Part shown: piece by piece, positions 43,316 to 52,742 of the stretch | How positions within the stretch are numbered: position 1 is the stretch's first letter | How the letters are laid out: each line of letters starts with the position of its first letter | NCBI GenBank assembly: GCA_946183785.1 | Contig: CAMHCS010000008.1 | Coordinates: forward strand, 1-64,000 | Length of the DNA: 64,000 bases | DNA from: an uncultured Selenomonadales bacterium | GTDB lineage: Bacteria; Bacillota; Negativicutes; Selenomonadales; Selenomonadaceae | Direction of reading: 5' to 3' | The notes under the pieces: model-generated | The model's input: only the letters and a program-made list of their open reading frames with translations | What the model was told of the DNA's origin: nothing | The model's database searches: none | Position numbers and translations under genes: made by a program

Positions 43316-44407
43316 TCACCTCTTGATATATCCGCTGATGCAGAGATCGTCGCCGATGGTTTCCACCTTAATATCCGTCAATCTTGCCGCGTCGGCCAGC
43401 CGTGAAAATCCATCGCCGCCGACGGCCGGCGTCGCCCCCTTCCCGCCGGTGAGCATCGGCGCGATAAACGCGCAGACCTTATCGGCAAGTCCCTCTTCCA
43501 AAAAAGAAAAATGAACCGTCGAGCCGCCCTCGACAAGCAATGAGCAGATGTTTCTCTCGCCGAGCGTTCGCAAAAGGACCGGCAAATCAACGGTCGGCCC
43601 CGCGCCCGCGAAAACCACTTCCGCGCCCGCCGCGCGAAGCCGTTCCACATTTTCTTTCGGAGCCGCTTCTGTCAGAGCAATCCACACGGGAGCCGCTCCG
43701 TCCCGGAGCATCGGCGAATCAATCGGCGTTCGGGCACGACTGTCAAGGATTATCCGCAGGGGATTTTTCCCGGTTCCGTCTGGCAGCCGTGTCGTCAGCG
43801 ACGGACGGTCGGCAATCATCGTGCCGATTCCCACGAGAATCGCGTCGTTTTCATCTCGCAGACCATGTCCGCGAAGCCGGGCCGCCTCTCCTGTGATCCA
43901 TTGAGACTCGCCGCCCGCCGTCGCCGTTTTTCCGTCCAGCGTCATCGCCATCTTCAGCGTAACGAACGGACGCTTTTTTGTCACCCACGTCACGAACGCC
44001 TCGTTCAGCCGCCGCGCTTCCTGCTCCAGGAGTCCGCAATCAACCTCGACGCCGGCCTCGCGGAGTATTCGAAATCCACGCCCGCCGACGATCGGATTCG
44101 GATCTTCCATCGCTGCGACGACGCGCCGAACGCCCGCTTCAATTACCGCCCGCGCGCACGGTCCTGTTCGTCCGGTATGCGAACAGGGCTCCAGCGTCAC
44201 ATACAGCGTCGCCCCCCGTGCCAGCTCTCCCGCCATACGAAGCGCGTGAATTTCGGCGTGTTCCGTTCCGGCTTTTCGATGCCAGCCTGCGCCGACCACG
44301 CGCCCGTCCCGGACGAGAACCGCGCCGACCATCGGATTCGGCGACGTCCGCCCGCGCCCATGCGTTGCAAGCCGGAGCGCTTCGCGCATATACATCTCCT
44401 CGTCCAA
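43316..44407 (-). CDS. ribD: Bifunctional pyrimidine deaminase/reductase
   Basis: A 363-residue RibD. The deaminase domain has 'GTEHAEIHALRMAG' and 'YVTLEPCSHTGRTGPC' (HAE and PCxxxxxxxxC zinc site); the reductase domain starts near 150 with 'PFVTLKMAMTLDGKTATAGGE'. It carries out steps two and three of riboflavin synthesis. I start at TTG 44407 (MDEEMYMREAL), placed after GAGGTGGG; the open frame reaches 44500, into the FMN riboswitch, and cannot be coding there. Confidence 0.94.
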   Translation of the reverse strand: MDEEMYMREALRLATHGRGRTSPNPMVGAVLVRDGRVVGAGWHRKAGTEHAEIHALRMAGELARGATLYVTLEPCSHTGRTGPCARAVIEAGVRRVVAAMEDPNPIVGGRGFRILREAGVEVDCGLLEQEARRLNEAFVTWVTKKRPFVTLKMAMTLDGKTATAGGESQWITGEAARLRGHGLRDENDAILVGIGTMIADRPSLTTRLPDGTGKNPLRIILDSRARTPIDSPMLRDGAAPVWIALTEAAPKENVERLRAAGAEVVFAGAGPTVDLPVLLRTLGERNICSLLVEGGSTVHFSFLEEGLADKVCAFIAPMLTGGKGATPAVGGDGFSRLADAARLTDIKVETIGDDLCISGYIKR

Positions 44408-44431
44408 CAATCCCACCTCGCAATTCACAAA

Positions 44432-44463
44432 TAAAAAGCCCCGAAAGAAAAATCTTCCGGGGC
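44432..44463 (-). terminator. Riboswitch-controlled terminator of the rib operon
   Basis: Minus-strand stem GCCCCGGAAG / CTTTCGGGGC, T-rich loop, then TTTTTATTTG. It sits between the FMN aptamer and ribD and is the expected OFF structure. Confidence 0.88.
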
Positions 44464-44490
44464 GTGTAAAAACGCAAATAAAAAGCCAAT

Positions 44491-44607
44491 CTTTTCTCAT
44501 CCAGACTATACTGTCGGCTTCGGAATCTCACCGAATCATGCCTTTCGGCTCGCGGGCTGTACCGCCGGTCGGGAATCTGGAAACACTTCCGTCACCCTGC
44601 CCCAAAG
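44491..44607 (-). promoter_or_regulatory. FMN riboswitch (RFN element)
   Basis: The minus strand carries the RFN core in order: GGGGCAGGGTG, ATTCCCGACCGGCGGT, AGCCCGCGAGCC, GGTGAGATTCCGAAGCCGAC, AGTATAGTCTGGATG. It precedes a terminator and the ribD-ribE-ribBA-ribH genes, so FMN should switch the operon off by premature termination. Confidence 0.97.
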
Positions 44608-44644
44608 ATCTATATTATTTTTTTATCCTACCACAAACCGCCGC

Positions 44645-45166
44645 TTACGGCAAGGTCTTGAACTGCTCGAAGGGCCAGAATACGAGAATCGCCTTGCCTT
44701 TAATTAAATCATACGGCACGAATCCCACGTCCGCGAAGCGGCTGTCCTCAGAATTGTTCCGATTATCGCCCATCACGAAGATATGCCCGGCCGGCACTTC
44801 GGCCAACGGATAGTCGCCCCGCGTCCGGCTCAGGATATACGGTTCGTTGATGAGCTGGCTGTTCACATAGACCTGCCCGTCCTTGATCTCAATGGTATCG
44901 CCCGGCACTGCGATCACGCGCTTGATGAAATCACGCCTCGGGTCTCGCGGGTACTGGAACACGAGAATTTCACCGCGCTCCGGCTCACGGAACCGATAAA
45001 TAAACTTATTGACGACGAGCCGCTCCGCGCTTTGCAGCGTCGGCCGCATCGAAGGGCCGTCCACCAGGTACAGTTCCACGATGAACGTGCGGATAATCAG
45101 AGCGAGAACGACGGCCGTCGCAATGGATACAATCCAATCCTTTGCTTCTTCCCCCAAAGAACTCAT
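44645..45166 (-). CDS. lepB: Signal peptidase I
   Basis: A 173-residue LepB/SipS. One N-terminal membrane segment (about 10-30), catalytic Ser39 in 'VDGPSMRPTL', catalytic Lys in 'RDFIKRVIAVPGD' (about 82), and box E 'VMGDNRNNSEDSR'. It removes signal peptides at the outer face of the inner membrane. It follows rplS, separated by a terminator, as in many Firmicutes. Confidence 0.96.
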   Translation of the reverse strand: MSSLGEEAKDWIVSIATAVVLALIIRTFIVELYLVDGPSMRPTLQSAERLVVNKFIYRFREPERGEILVFQYPRDPRRDFIKRVIAVPGDTIEIKDGQVYVNSQLINEPYILSRTRGDYPLAEVPAGHIFVMGDNRNNSEDSRFADVGFVPYDLIKGKAILVFWPFEQFKTLP

Positions 45167-45180
45167 AGCGTCCCTCCATA

Positions 45181-45219
45181 CAAAAAGAGGGGCTGACCTT
45201 TGCCAGCCCCTGCTCTTTT
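45181..45219 (-). terminator. Terminator between rplS and lepB
   Basis: Minus-strand stem AAAGAGCAGGGGCTG / CAGCCCCTCTTT with a two-base bulge, followed by TTTTTG. It overlaps the last bases of rplS. Confidence 0.85.
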
Positions 45220-45559
45220 AGCGTCTTTCCCTGATGCGGGCCGCCTTGCCCGTGAGGCCGCGCAGATAATAAAGCTTGGCGCGGCGGACGATACCGCGGC
45301 GCACAACCTCGATCTTCTCAATTCGCGGCGAATGTACCAGGAACGTACGCTCTACGCCGATGCCGTAAGAAATGCGGCGCACCCTGAACATTTCGCGGAC
45401 GCCCGCACCCTGCCGTCCGATGACGACGCCCTCAAACACCTGAATACGCTCGCGCGTACCCTCGACAATCTTCGCATGGACGCGCACCGTGTCGCCGGGG
45501 CGAAAATCCGGAATGTCCGAGCGAAGCTGCTCTTTTTCCAACGCTTCAATGATGTTCAT
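45218..45559 (-). CDS. rplS: 50S ribosomal protein L19
   Basis: A 113-residue L19: '[21 protein letters not shown]', '[14 protein letters not shown]' and the C-terminal '[21 protein letters not shown]' are diagnostic. It is transcribed from its own promoter upstream. Confidence 0.98.
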   Translation of the reverse strand: MNIIEALEKEQLRSDIPDFRPGDTVRVHAKIVEGTRERIQVFEGVVIGRQGAGVREMFRVRRISYGIGVERTFLVHSPRIEKIEVVRRGIVRRAKLYYLRGLTGKAARIRERR

Positions 45560-45630
45560 TTCTGTTCCTCCTATTTCGTGGCGTTCGTGGCAGAGCCATT
45601 CTGTCCAGAGGACCGCCCGTACATTTCGTT

Positions 45631-45659
45631 ACTATACCATAAGCCGAAAAATAATGCAA
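45631..45659 (-). promoter_or_regulatory. Promoter of rplS
   Basis: Minus strand TTGCAT, 17-base spacer, TATAGT, about 65 bases before the rplS ATG. Confidence 0.8.
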
Positions 45660-45688
45660 GATGTGATTTCCACAGAATGCCGCAACTT

Positions 45689-47128
45689 TTATCTCCCGTT
45701 GCCTCGCTGTGAAATCGCGTAGCTTTCCGGGTGCATACCCGGCTTGATGATAAACCCGACCTTTACGCCGAGCTCCGACGACAGGCTGTCGACCAGCGGC
45801 GAATCCATCAACGCGTAAGCCACCGCCTCATGCACCTCGACCTCATAGCCGAAATCAGCGTGGGATCGCTCCTCTATACGGCGAATATCCCGGCAGATGC
45901 GAATCGCCACCGTCTCCGGCGACTCCACACGCCCGCTGCCGTGACAGCATGGGCACTCGCCGTACAAAATGCTCTCGAAATTCTGACGCGATTTTTTCCG
46001 TGTGATCTCGACAAGACCGAGAGCCGTGATGCCGATGATGTTCGTCTTCGTGCGGTCGAGCTTCGCCCGTTCGCGCATGAATGAGAGCAGATTCTCTTTT
46101 TGCTCCGCCGCATCCATATCGATAAAATCCACGACAATAATGCCGCCGATATCCCGCAGACGAAGCTGACGCAAAATTTCCGCCGCCGCCTCCATATTCG
46201 CCCGGTAAATCGTGTCGGACAAATTGGACTGCCCGACATATTTTCCCGTGTTCACGTCTATGACGGTGAGCGCCTCCGTACGGTCGATGACGAGAAAACC
46301 GCCGGAAGGCAGCTCGACCTCGCGGCCGCCCAATGTTTCCAGTTCCTCCTCCGCCCCGTACTCTCGAAAGAGAGCGCCGCCCTCATACAGCTCGACACGC
46401 TCGGACAGCCCGGGCGAAGTGTAGCTCACCAGTTCCCGTACGCGACGAAAAGTTTCCGCGTCATCCACGATCAAACGATCGATCTGCTCGGTAAAAAGAT
46501 CGCGCACAATGCGAACCGCCATGTCGGCGTCCCGATAGAGCAGCGCGGGCGCCGAAAGCACATGACAACGTGCGGAAAGCGATTCCCAGAGCCGCGAAAG
46601 ATACTGTACGTCGGCTGTGAGCGTCTCCCTGTCCTGCCCGGCTGCGGCTGTGCGGACAATCAGTCCCATACCCCGGGGGCAGATCTCACGCGCCAAATCA
46701 TGAAGACGCCCTCGCTCCTCCTCGTCCGCAATCCGCCGCGACATGCCGATGTAATCCGCCGTCGGCATCAGGACGACATTTCGCCCCGGCAAGGAAATCC
46801 TCGTTGTGACGCGCGGCCCTTTTGTGCCCACGGCGTCCTTGACGACCTGCACGACGGCCGACTGGCCGATATGCGCATGCAGCTGCCCGTCTGCCCTTCT
46901 TTCATCTGCCGCGCCGTCGCCGAGATAAAGAAACGCATTCTTCTTCTGCCCGATATCAACGAACGCCGCCTGCATGCCGGGCAGCACATTCTGCACACGT
47001 CCCTTGTAGATGTTGCCGACGAGATGGGAATGGGAAGGCCGTTCCACTTCCGTTTCGAGCAGCTTCCCGTCCTCGAGCAGAGCCATGCGCGTCTCTTCCG
47101 GCGTCACGTTCAAGAGAATGAATCTCAC
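45689..47128 (-). CDS. rng: Ribonuclease E/G family endoribonuclease
   Basis: A 479-residue RNase G-like enzyme: S1 domain around 35-120 ('GNIYKGRVQNVLPGMQAAFVD'), RNase H-like and DNase I-like catalytic parts with 'VIDVNTGKYVGQSNL' and 'IIVVDFIDMDAAEQ' (catalytic Asp), and the zinc-link 'GECPCCHGSGRV'. It processes rRNA and mRNA. Start is GTG at 47128 after GGAGGTG, overlapping the previous stop as GTGA; the frame to 47188 is inside the upstream gene. Confidence 0.95.
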   Translation of the reverse strand: MRFILLNVTPEETRMALLEDGKLLETEVERPSHSHLVGNIYKGRVQNVLPGMQAAFVDIGQKKNAFLYLGDGAADERRADGQLHAHIGQSAVVQVVKDAVGTKGPRVTTRISLPGRNVVLMPTADYIGMSRRIADEEERGRLHDLAREICPRGMGLIVRTAAAGQDRETLTADVQYLSRLWESLSARCHVLSAPALLYRDADMAVRIVRDLFTEQIDRLIVDDAETFRRVRELVSYTSPGLSERVELYEGGALFREYGAEEELETLGGREVELPSGGFLVIDRTEALTVIDVNTGKYVGQSNLSDTIYRANMEAAAEILRQLRLRDIGGIIVVDFIDMDAAEQKENLLSFMRERAKLDRTKTNIIGITALGLVEITRKKSRQNFESILYGECPCCHGSGRVESPETVAIRICRDIRRIEERSHADFGYEVEVHEAVAYALMDSPLVDSLSSELGVKVGFIIKPGMHPESYAISQRGNGR

Positions 47129-47850
47129 GGCTTCACCTCCGCCTCCGGGAGCAACGCTTTTCCCCGGCTCAAAAGAGCGCGCCGGCACACTGACGCAGCC
47201 TGCGCTTCCACGGGAAACGCGAACTTTTCGCAGAGCAAAGTCAAAATCTCCTGTGGTTTTACGCTCCCCCCCGGCGTAATACGGATTGCCATCGTAAGCT
47301 TTATCCTGCCGTCCGTCGTTTCTTCCCCGCGAACGTCGCCGACCATATATTGGCGAACCTCAATCTCCCGCGTCTTCTTTGGCGTCCTGCGAAGATACGA
47401 ACATTCCGCCGCCGCGTTGAAACCGTCGAGAGCCTCCCGTGCATCGTCCATGGACCCGCGCAGCGGGGCCGTTACCTCGTATACCGCCTCGTCCGTCAAT
47501 GCCATCAGCGCCTTGGGCTTTCCGTCCAAAACGCGCAGATTGAGCAGCCGCACGCCGTCCGGCAGTGCGGAGCGCAATCGCTTTGCGATTTCCGTTTCCG
47601 GCAATGTCTCCGACAATTCGACGTCCATATATTCGGCGTCGCTGGTAACGCCCACCGAGAGCGCTGACGCGAAGCTCATCTTCATATGCGGGTTAAATCC
47701 CTCGGAATACGCCGCCGGGAGCTTTGCCCGACGAATCGCCCGCTGCATCAGCGAAGCGTAATCGAGATGGGAAATATAACGGATTGCCTCGTCCTTCGTG
47801 ATCCGCGCACGACAACAGACACCTGCGCGGTTCATCATATCGCCGCTCAT
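47125..47850 (-). CDS. TIGR03936-family (DUF2344) radical-SAM-linked protein
   Basis: A 241-residue protein with 'IRYISHLDYASLMQRAIRRAK' and 'LPAAYSEGFNPHMKMSFASAL', the hallmark of DUF2344/TIGR03936, which in some genomes is fused to the preceding B12-binding radical SAM enzyme. The reaction is unknown. ATG 47850 overlaps that gene's stop by four bases; the 3' end overlaps rng. The fixed order radical SAM - DUF2344 - rng suggests a role in RNA or ribosome modification. Confidence 0.92.
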   Translation of the reverse strand: MSGDMMNRAGVCCRARITKDEAIRYISHLDYASLMQRAIRRAKLPAAYSEGFNPHMKMSFASALSVGVTSDAEYMDVELSETLPETEIAKRLRSALPDGVRLLNLRVLDGKPKALMALTDEAVYEVTAPLRGSMDDAREALDGFNAAAECSYLRRTPKKTREIEVRQYMVGDVRGEETTDGRIKLTMAIRITPGGSVKPQEILTLLCEKFAFPVEAQAASVCRRALLSRGKALLPEAEVKP

Positions 47851-49709
47851 GTCCTCGCCCCCCCGTCGATGACGCGTACGCCCAGCGTCGGGCAAACGGC
47901 GCAGCCTGTGCATCGTCCTCTCCGGCAGTCCGGCGTCAGCTCGCCGCGAGCTGCACGCTCCCATTCCGAGCGCAGGAACGCGCGAGCCACACCCGGCGAC
48001 GTGTGCTCCCACGGAAATTTCTCATCTCTCTCCCGTTCACGCTCGTTGTAATATTCCCGATGCACGCCCAGCGCGTCGAAAGCGTCCTGCCAATATTCCT
48101 CGTGAAATTGGTCGCTCCACCCGTCGAACCGCGCCCCGTTTTTCCATGCCGCAAAAATCACTTTGGCCAGACGACGGTCGCCGCGCGCCAGTACACCTTC
48201 GAGACGGCTGACCCGCGCGTCATGATAATTGAACTGAATCGCGCGGTCGCGAATATTTTCCTTCAAAAGCCGCTGCTTGCGCTCAAACTCCACCAGCGAA
48301 TCCTGCGCCGCCCATTGAAACGGCGTAAACGCTTTCGGCACGAAACAGGAAACGCTGATTGTGACCTTCGCGCCGCGTTTGCCTGTGATTTCCTGATAGC
48401 AATCCACAACTTTCTTTGCCAGCCGCGCGATGCCGACAATGTCCTCATCCGTTTCCGTCGGCAGCCCGAGCATAAAATACAGCTTGACGGATTTCCATCC
48501 CTTTCGGAACGCCGCCGAGACCGCATCCAAAAGATTCTCCTCGGTGACGCCTTTATTGATGACGTCGCGCATTCTTTGCGTCCCCGCCTCCGGTGCGAAG
48601 GTCAGGCCGCTTTTCCGGATCTGCTGCATCCTGTCGGCAAGGCCGATGGAAAAACTGTCGATACGAAGCGACGGCAGCGAAAAACTGACCTTCTCTCCGT
48701 CAAAATCCGACATCAGATCGTCCACCAATCCGTCGAGGCAGGAATAATCGGCCGAACTCAAAGACGTCAGCGACATCTCATCGTAACCGGTGGCGTCCAC
48801 CATGTTTCGCGCCAGAGCGCGCAATCTGTCCACGCTTCGCTCCCGCACGGGCCGGTAAGCCATGCCCGCCTGACAAAACCTGCATCCCCGGGAACATCCG
48901 CGAAACAGTTCCAGCATGACGCGATCGTGGACGATGTCGATATACGGCACCACGGGCTTTTCCATCGTCTGCGCTGCATCCATATCACGCACGACGCGCT
49001 TGTAGACCACCGCGGGCGCTGACTCATCCAGCCGCTCCGTGCCGCGAAAATCGCCATTCTCCTCGTAGCGCGGCGCATAAAGCGAAGGAACATAAACGCC
49101 AGCGATCCCCGACGCGCGACGCAAAAATTCTTTGCGCCCTCCCGGGCGTCCCTCGCCCTTCCACCCGACAAAGAGCGAAACGAGCTCGCCCAGGACCTCT
49201 TCTCCCTCTCCGATCACAAATAGGTCGAAAAAGTCGGCGACAGGCTCTACATTGTAAACGCAAGGCCCGCCGCCGACCACGAAGGGAACGTCCTCCCCGC
49301 GCTCAGCCGCCCAGACGGGAATCCCCGCAAGATCAAGCATATTGAGGACGTTCGTGTAAATCATTTCGTACTGCAACGAGAACCCGAGAAAATCAAATTC
49401 GCGGATCGGCGTCCGCGTCTCCAGCGAAAACAGCGGCAAGCCGCGTTTCCGCATCTCCGCCTCCATATCGACCCAAGGCGCGTAGACCCGCTCCGCCGCC
49501 GTGTCCTCCCTGCGGTTCAGGATTTCGTACAAAATCTTCAGCCCGAGATTCGACATGCCGACTTCATAGACGTCCGGCATCGACAGTACAAAGGTGCACA
49601 GCGCCTCATCGCGCTTTTTTTCGCTGCTGTTCCATTCATGCCCCGTATAGCGGGCGGGCTTCATCACCGCCTGCAAAAGCTCTGGGGTCAGTAATACCAT
49701 ATCGTTCAT
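47847..49709 (-). CDS. TIGR03960-family B12-binding-type radical SAM protein
   Basis: A 620-residue enzyme. An N-terminal B12-binding-like domain ('SMPDVYEVGMSNLGLKILYEI', 'FLGFSLQYEMIYTNVLNML', 'VVGGGPCVYNVEPVA') precedes a radical SAM core with 'FRGCSRGCRFCQAG' (CxxxCxxC, about residue 270), and a C-terminal extension with further Cys ('CRRGRCTGCAVC'), possibly a second cluster. Substrate is unknown; neighbours are DUF2344, rng and rodA. Confidence 0.93.
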   Translation of the reverse strand: MNDMVLLTPELLQAVMKPARYTGHEWNSSEKKRDEALCTFVLSMPDVYEVGMSNLGLKILYEILNRREDTAAERVYAPWVDMEAEMRKRGLPLFSLETRTPIREFDFLGFSLQYEMIYTNVLNMLDLAGIPVWAAERGEDVPFVVGGGPCVYNVEPVADFFDLFVIGEGEEVLGELVSLFVGWKGEGRPGGRKEFLRRASGIAGVYVPSLYAPRYEENGDFRGTERLDESAPAVVYKRVVRDMDAAQTMEKPVVPYIDIVHDRVMLELFRGCSRGCRFCQAGMAYRPVRERSVDRLRALARNMVDATGYDEMSLTSLSSADYSCLDGLVDDLMSDFDGEKVSFSLPSLRIDSFSIGLADRMQQIRKSGLTFAPEAGTQRMRDVINKGVTEENLLDAVSAAFRKGWKSVKLYFMLGLPTETDEDIVGIARLAKKVVDCYQEITGKRGAKVTISVSCFVPKAFTPFQWAAQDSLVEFERKQRLLKENIRDRAIQFNYHDARVSRLEGVLARGDRRLAKVIFAAWKNGARFDGWSDQFHEEYWQDAFDALGVHREYYNERERERDEKFPWEHTSPGVARAFLRSEWERAARGELTPDCRRGRCTGCAVCPTLGVRVIDGGART

Positions 49710-49719
49710 CCTCTGAAAT

Positions 49720-50817
49720 TTAAAAAATAAGCCGCTGTTTTTTCATGTAAATATTCAAAAGCAAAGCAATTGCCATGATATTCGTCGTCAGGGAACTGAC
49801 GCCGTAACTCATCAGCGGCAGCGGAATGCCTGTCACGGGCATGATCCCCATCGTCATTCCGATATTCACCAACACGTGGAACGCCAGCATCGACGTGATA
49901 CCCACCGCCAAAAGCATGCCGAACGCATCGCTGGCCTCCTGCGCGATACGTATCCCCCGCCAGAGCAGGATCAAATATAAAAGCAGCAGGAACGCCGCGC
50001 CGATAAAGCCAAGTTCTTCACCCACTACGGCGAAAATGAAGTCTGTATGGTTTTCCGGCAAAAAGTCGAGCTGACTCTGCGTTCCTTCAAAAAGCCCCTT
50101 GCCGAAGAGCTGGCCCGAGCCGATGGCGATTTCCGACTGGATAATATGATAACCGGAGCCGAGCGGATCGACATTCGGATCGAGGAACACGAGAATCCGC
50201 ATTTTCTGGTAATCCTTCAAAAAATGCCATAGTACGGGGCTCACCAAAATCCCGGCTCCGAACAGCATGCCCAAAAGCCTCAGATTGACCCCCGCCGCAA
50301 ACACCATGCCGAGAAAAATCGCGACGAACACCAACGACGTGCCGAGATCCGGCTGTTTCAGAACAAGCAGGAACGGCACGCCGATAAACGCGGCAATCGG
50401 CAAAAGATCCTGCAGGGTGTTTAGCTTTCCGATCTTGTCCTCCAAAAGCGCCGCCATCGAAATGATCATAATGATCTTGGAAAACTCCGACGGCTGGAGC
50501 GTTATCGGCCCGATCTGGATCCAGCGCTGCGCGCCCAGCGCGCTGTGACCGAACAGCATGACCGCCAGGAGCAGCACAAGGTTGACGCCGTAAAGCTTCA
50601 TACCGTACCGCTGCAGCATCTTGTAATCAAAATTCATCAAAAAAACGACCAGCGCGACATTCAGGATGGCAAACACACCCTGCCGCTGCACAAAATTCCC
50701 ACCCGCAGCCGTATTGATATGCGTCGCGCTGCCAATGATGACAAGGCTCATCAGGATAATCGCCGCCGCAGCAAAAATCAGCGTGAAATCCAAGCGCCGA
50801 AGCCATCGCTTGTTCAT
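49720..50817 (-). CDS. rodA: Rod-shape SEDS glycosyltransferase
   Basis: A 365-residue SEDS protein with about ten membrane segments. 'QPSEFSKIIMIISMAALLED', 'KQPDLGTSLVF' (catalytic Asp region), 'PENHTDFIFAVVGEELGF' and 'MPVTGIPLPLMSYGVSSL' are conserved. It polymerises peptidoglycan with PBP2 in the elongasome. It follows minE after a terminator-like hairpin. Confidence 0.96.
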   Translation of the reverse strand: MNKRWLRRLDFTLIFAAAAIILMSLVIIGSATHINTAAGGNFVQRQGVFAILNVALVVFLMNFDYKMLQRYGMKLYGVNLVLLLAVMLFGHSALGAQRWIQIGPITLQPSEFSKIIMIISMAALLEDKIGKLNTLQDLLPIAAFIGVPFLLVLKQPDLGTSLVFVAIFLGMVFAAGVNLRLLGMLFGAGILVSPVLWHFLKDYQKMRILVFLDPNVDPLGSGYHIIQSEIAIGSGQLFGKGLFEGTQSQLDFLPENHTDFIFAVVGEELGFIGAAFLLLLYLILLWRGIRIAQEASDAFGMLLAVGITSMLAFHVLVNIGMTMGIMPVTGIPLPLMSYGVSSLTTNIMAIALLLNIYMKKQRLIF

Positions 50818-50853
50818 CTGACCCTTCCCCCAAAAACTTCAACCATGAAAACG

Positions 50854-50882
50854 CCAAAAACGCCGACGCAACCAGCGTCGGC
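50854..50882 (-). terminator. Terminator between minE and rodA
   Basis: Minus-strand perfect stem GCCGACGC / GCGTCGGC, loop TGGTT, followed by GTTTTTG. It probably lowers rodA transcription from the mre-min operon. Confidence 0.85.
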
Positions 50883-50895
50883 ATTTTCGTCCAGT

Positions 50896-51171
50896 TTACC
50901 GCCTGCGTCCCGCAACCGGCCGTACGCGGTTCACGGGAATATTGGCGACCAGCGCGACGGCGTCCTGATCGTTCTCCAGGGAAATTTCCATCGCCTTCTG
51001 ATCGATCTCCATATAATTTGAAATTACCTTGATGATATCGTTCTTGATATGCTCCATGACTTCCGGGGAAACATTCGCACGGTCGTGGATCAATACAAAT
51101 TTCAGCCGCTTATGCGCCTGCTCGGAGGAGCTTTCGGACTTGCCGCCGAAAATCTTCAGAAAATCGAACAT
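50896..51171 (-). CDS. minE: Cell division topological specificity factor MinE
   Basis: A 91-residue MinE. The N-terminal amphipathic 'MFDFLKIFGGKSES' targets membrane, 'AHKRLKFVLIHDRA' is the MinD-binding strand, and the C-terminal dimer domain follows. It drives MinCD oscillation, so this organism has a Min oscillator. ATG 51171 follows GGAGGGAGG. Confidence 0.95.
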   Translation of the reverse strand: MFDFLKIFGGKSESSSEQAHKRLKFVLIHDRANVSPEVMEHIKNDIIKVISNYMEIDQKAMEISLENDQDAVALVANIPVNRVRPVAGRRR

Positions 51172-51184
51172 GCTGCCTCCCTCC

Positions 51185-51970
51185 TTAATGCCCAAACACA
51201 TGCTTCAGCCGCTGCCAGAAGGTTTCCGCCTCCAGCGGTTTGAACGGAATATCCTCCCCGCACACTCGCCCGACGATATCGCGGTACGCGGCGCCCGCCG
51301 CAGAATCCTTCCACTCGACAACGGGGGTGCCTCGGTTCGCCGAGTCCACGACCTTGTCGTCGTCCGGCACCTGCCCGATGCACTCCAAAGAAAGGATATC
51401 GTCGATGGCGGTCATGTCCAGCATCGTTCCGTCCTTGACCATCTGCGGGCGAATGCGGTTCACCACCAGCTTGATTTTCTTGTTCGCCGCCTGCAGCTTC
51501 CCGATAATCTTGTCCGCGTCGCGCACGGCGGAAATCTCCGGATTCGTGACCACGATGGCCCAGTCCGCACCGATGACGGCGGTCTCATAGCCCTGCTCGA
51601 TGCCCGCCGGGCAATCGATCAGGATATAGTCGAACTCGCTCTTCATCGCCTCGACAATCTCCAACATCTGTTCCGGCTCGATGGCCGTCTTGTCGGCGAC
51701 CTGCGATGTGGGAAGCAGGAAAAGATTCGTATATTTCTTGTGACGCACCAGCGCCTGCCCATAATTGACGCGCTTCTGCGCCACGTCCACCAGCGTATAG
51801 ACAATGCGGCGCTCCAGCCCCAGCAACAAATCGAGATTTCGAAGACCGGTATCCGTATCGATCAGGACGACCTTCTTTCCGCGAATCGCGAGCCCTACGC
51901 CCAGATTCGCCGTGGTCGTCGTCTTGCCGACGCCCCCTTTTCCCGAGGTGATAACAATAACTTCACTCAT
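51185..51970 (-). CDS. minD: Septum site-determining ATPase MinD
   Basis: A 261-residue MinD: deviant Walker A 'VITSGKGGVGKTTTTANLG', 'LIDTDTGLRNLDLLLGLE', switch II 'YILIDCPAGIEQG' and a C-terminal amphipathic helix 'TFWQRLKHVFGH'. It recruits MinC to the membrane. It overlaps minC by four bases. Confidence 0.97.
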   Translation of the reverse strand: MSEVIVITSGKGGVGKTTTTANLGVGLAIRGKKVVLIDTDTGLRNLDLLLGLERRIVYTLVDVAQKRVNYGQALVRHKKYTNLFLLPTSQVADKTAIEPEQMLEIVEAMKSEFDYILIDCPAGIEQGYETAVIGADWAIVVTNPEISAVRDADKIIGKLQAANKKIKLVVNRIRPQMVKDGTMLDMTAIDDILSLECIGQVPDDDKVVDSANRGTPVVEWKDSAAGAAYRDIVGRVCGEDIPFKPLEAETFWQRLKHVFGH

Positions 51971-52659
51971 ACTTTGACTTCCTGCCTTTCTATCGGTTCA
52001 ATCACGATTTTTCCGTCGACGATCGACGCGCGCTCGGCCACAGTCGGCGTTTCCATCTGCTCCGGCGGCTGCGCAATCCTGTCCGCAATTCGTATCTGCG
52101 TCGGCATCAGCCGATCCGCCACCACGAACGCCGTGGCGTCCCCATAGGCACCCGCGTGCACCATGCCCTTGCATGTCCCTCGAATGTCGATACTGCCGCC
52201 CGCAATGATCTGGGCCCCGGGATTGACGTTGCCGCAAATCATCACCGAGCCCTGCGTCTGTATCTCCTGCCCGCCGCGCACTGTGCGGTTGATGACGAGC
52301 ATTTTTTTCTCTTCTTCCACGGGAATCACATTAGGAACCGGCGCCGGCTCCGGCGGCCGCTCCTCCGGCTGCGGAGGCGGAGCTGCTTTCTTCGGCGCAG
52401 GTCTCGGCGGCTCCTCTGCCGGATCTTCCACGCGAAACAAAACGCCGTGCTGATGGAACAGCTTCCGCAGCACGCCGGCGTTCGCCTCGGACAGCGCGCC
52501 TGGCGCAACCTGAATCACCGTTCCCCGACGGAAAAAGTTTGAGCCTTCCTCCAGCTTCCGCTGAATGTCCTCCCGAATCGATTCAAAATCAACATTCGGG
52601 GAGAAAATAAGCTGCAAGCCGTGTCGGCTTCCTTTTAATTTTACTATTTCCCCGCTCAT
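51967..52659 (-). CDS. minC: Septum inhibitor MinC
   Basis: A 230-residue MinC. The N-terminal FtsZ-inhibiting domain (about 1-75) is joined by a proline-rich linker (about 82-117, PPRPAPKKAAPPPQ and similar) to the C-terminal beta-helix 'RTVRGGQEIQTQGSVMICGN', 'GAQIIAGGSIDIRGTCKGMVH', which binds MinD. Together with minD and minE it places the division site. Confidence 0.94.
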   Translation of the reverse strand: MSGEIVKLKGSRHGLQLIFSPNVDFESIREDIQRKLEEGSNFFRRGTVIQVAPGALSEANAGVLRKLFHQHGVLFRVEDPAEEPPRPAPKKAAPPPQPEERPPEPAPVPNVIPVEEEKKMLVINRTVRGGQEIQTQGSVMICGNVNPGAQIIAGGSIDIRGTCKGMVHAGAYGDATAFVVADRLMPTQIRIADRIAQPPEQMETPTVAERASIVDGKIVIEPIERQEVKV

Positions 52660-52742
52660 GGCTACCCCACTTCACCCATAAACTGCAAAACATTTATATC
52701 AGTGTGTTATTCGACGTCCGTTTAAAAAATCCTGCCGAAAAT

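Noticed and set aside
44408-44500. N-terminal extension of RibD
   Set aside because: It translates the terminator and the edge of the FMN riboswitch; TTG 44407 has the ribosome binding site.
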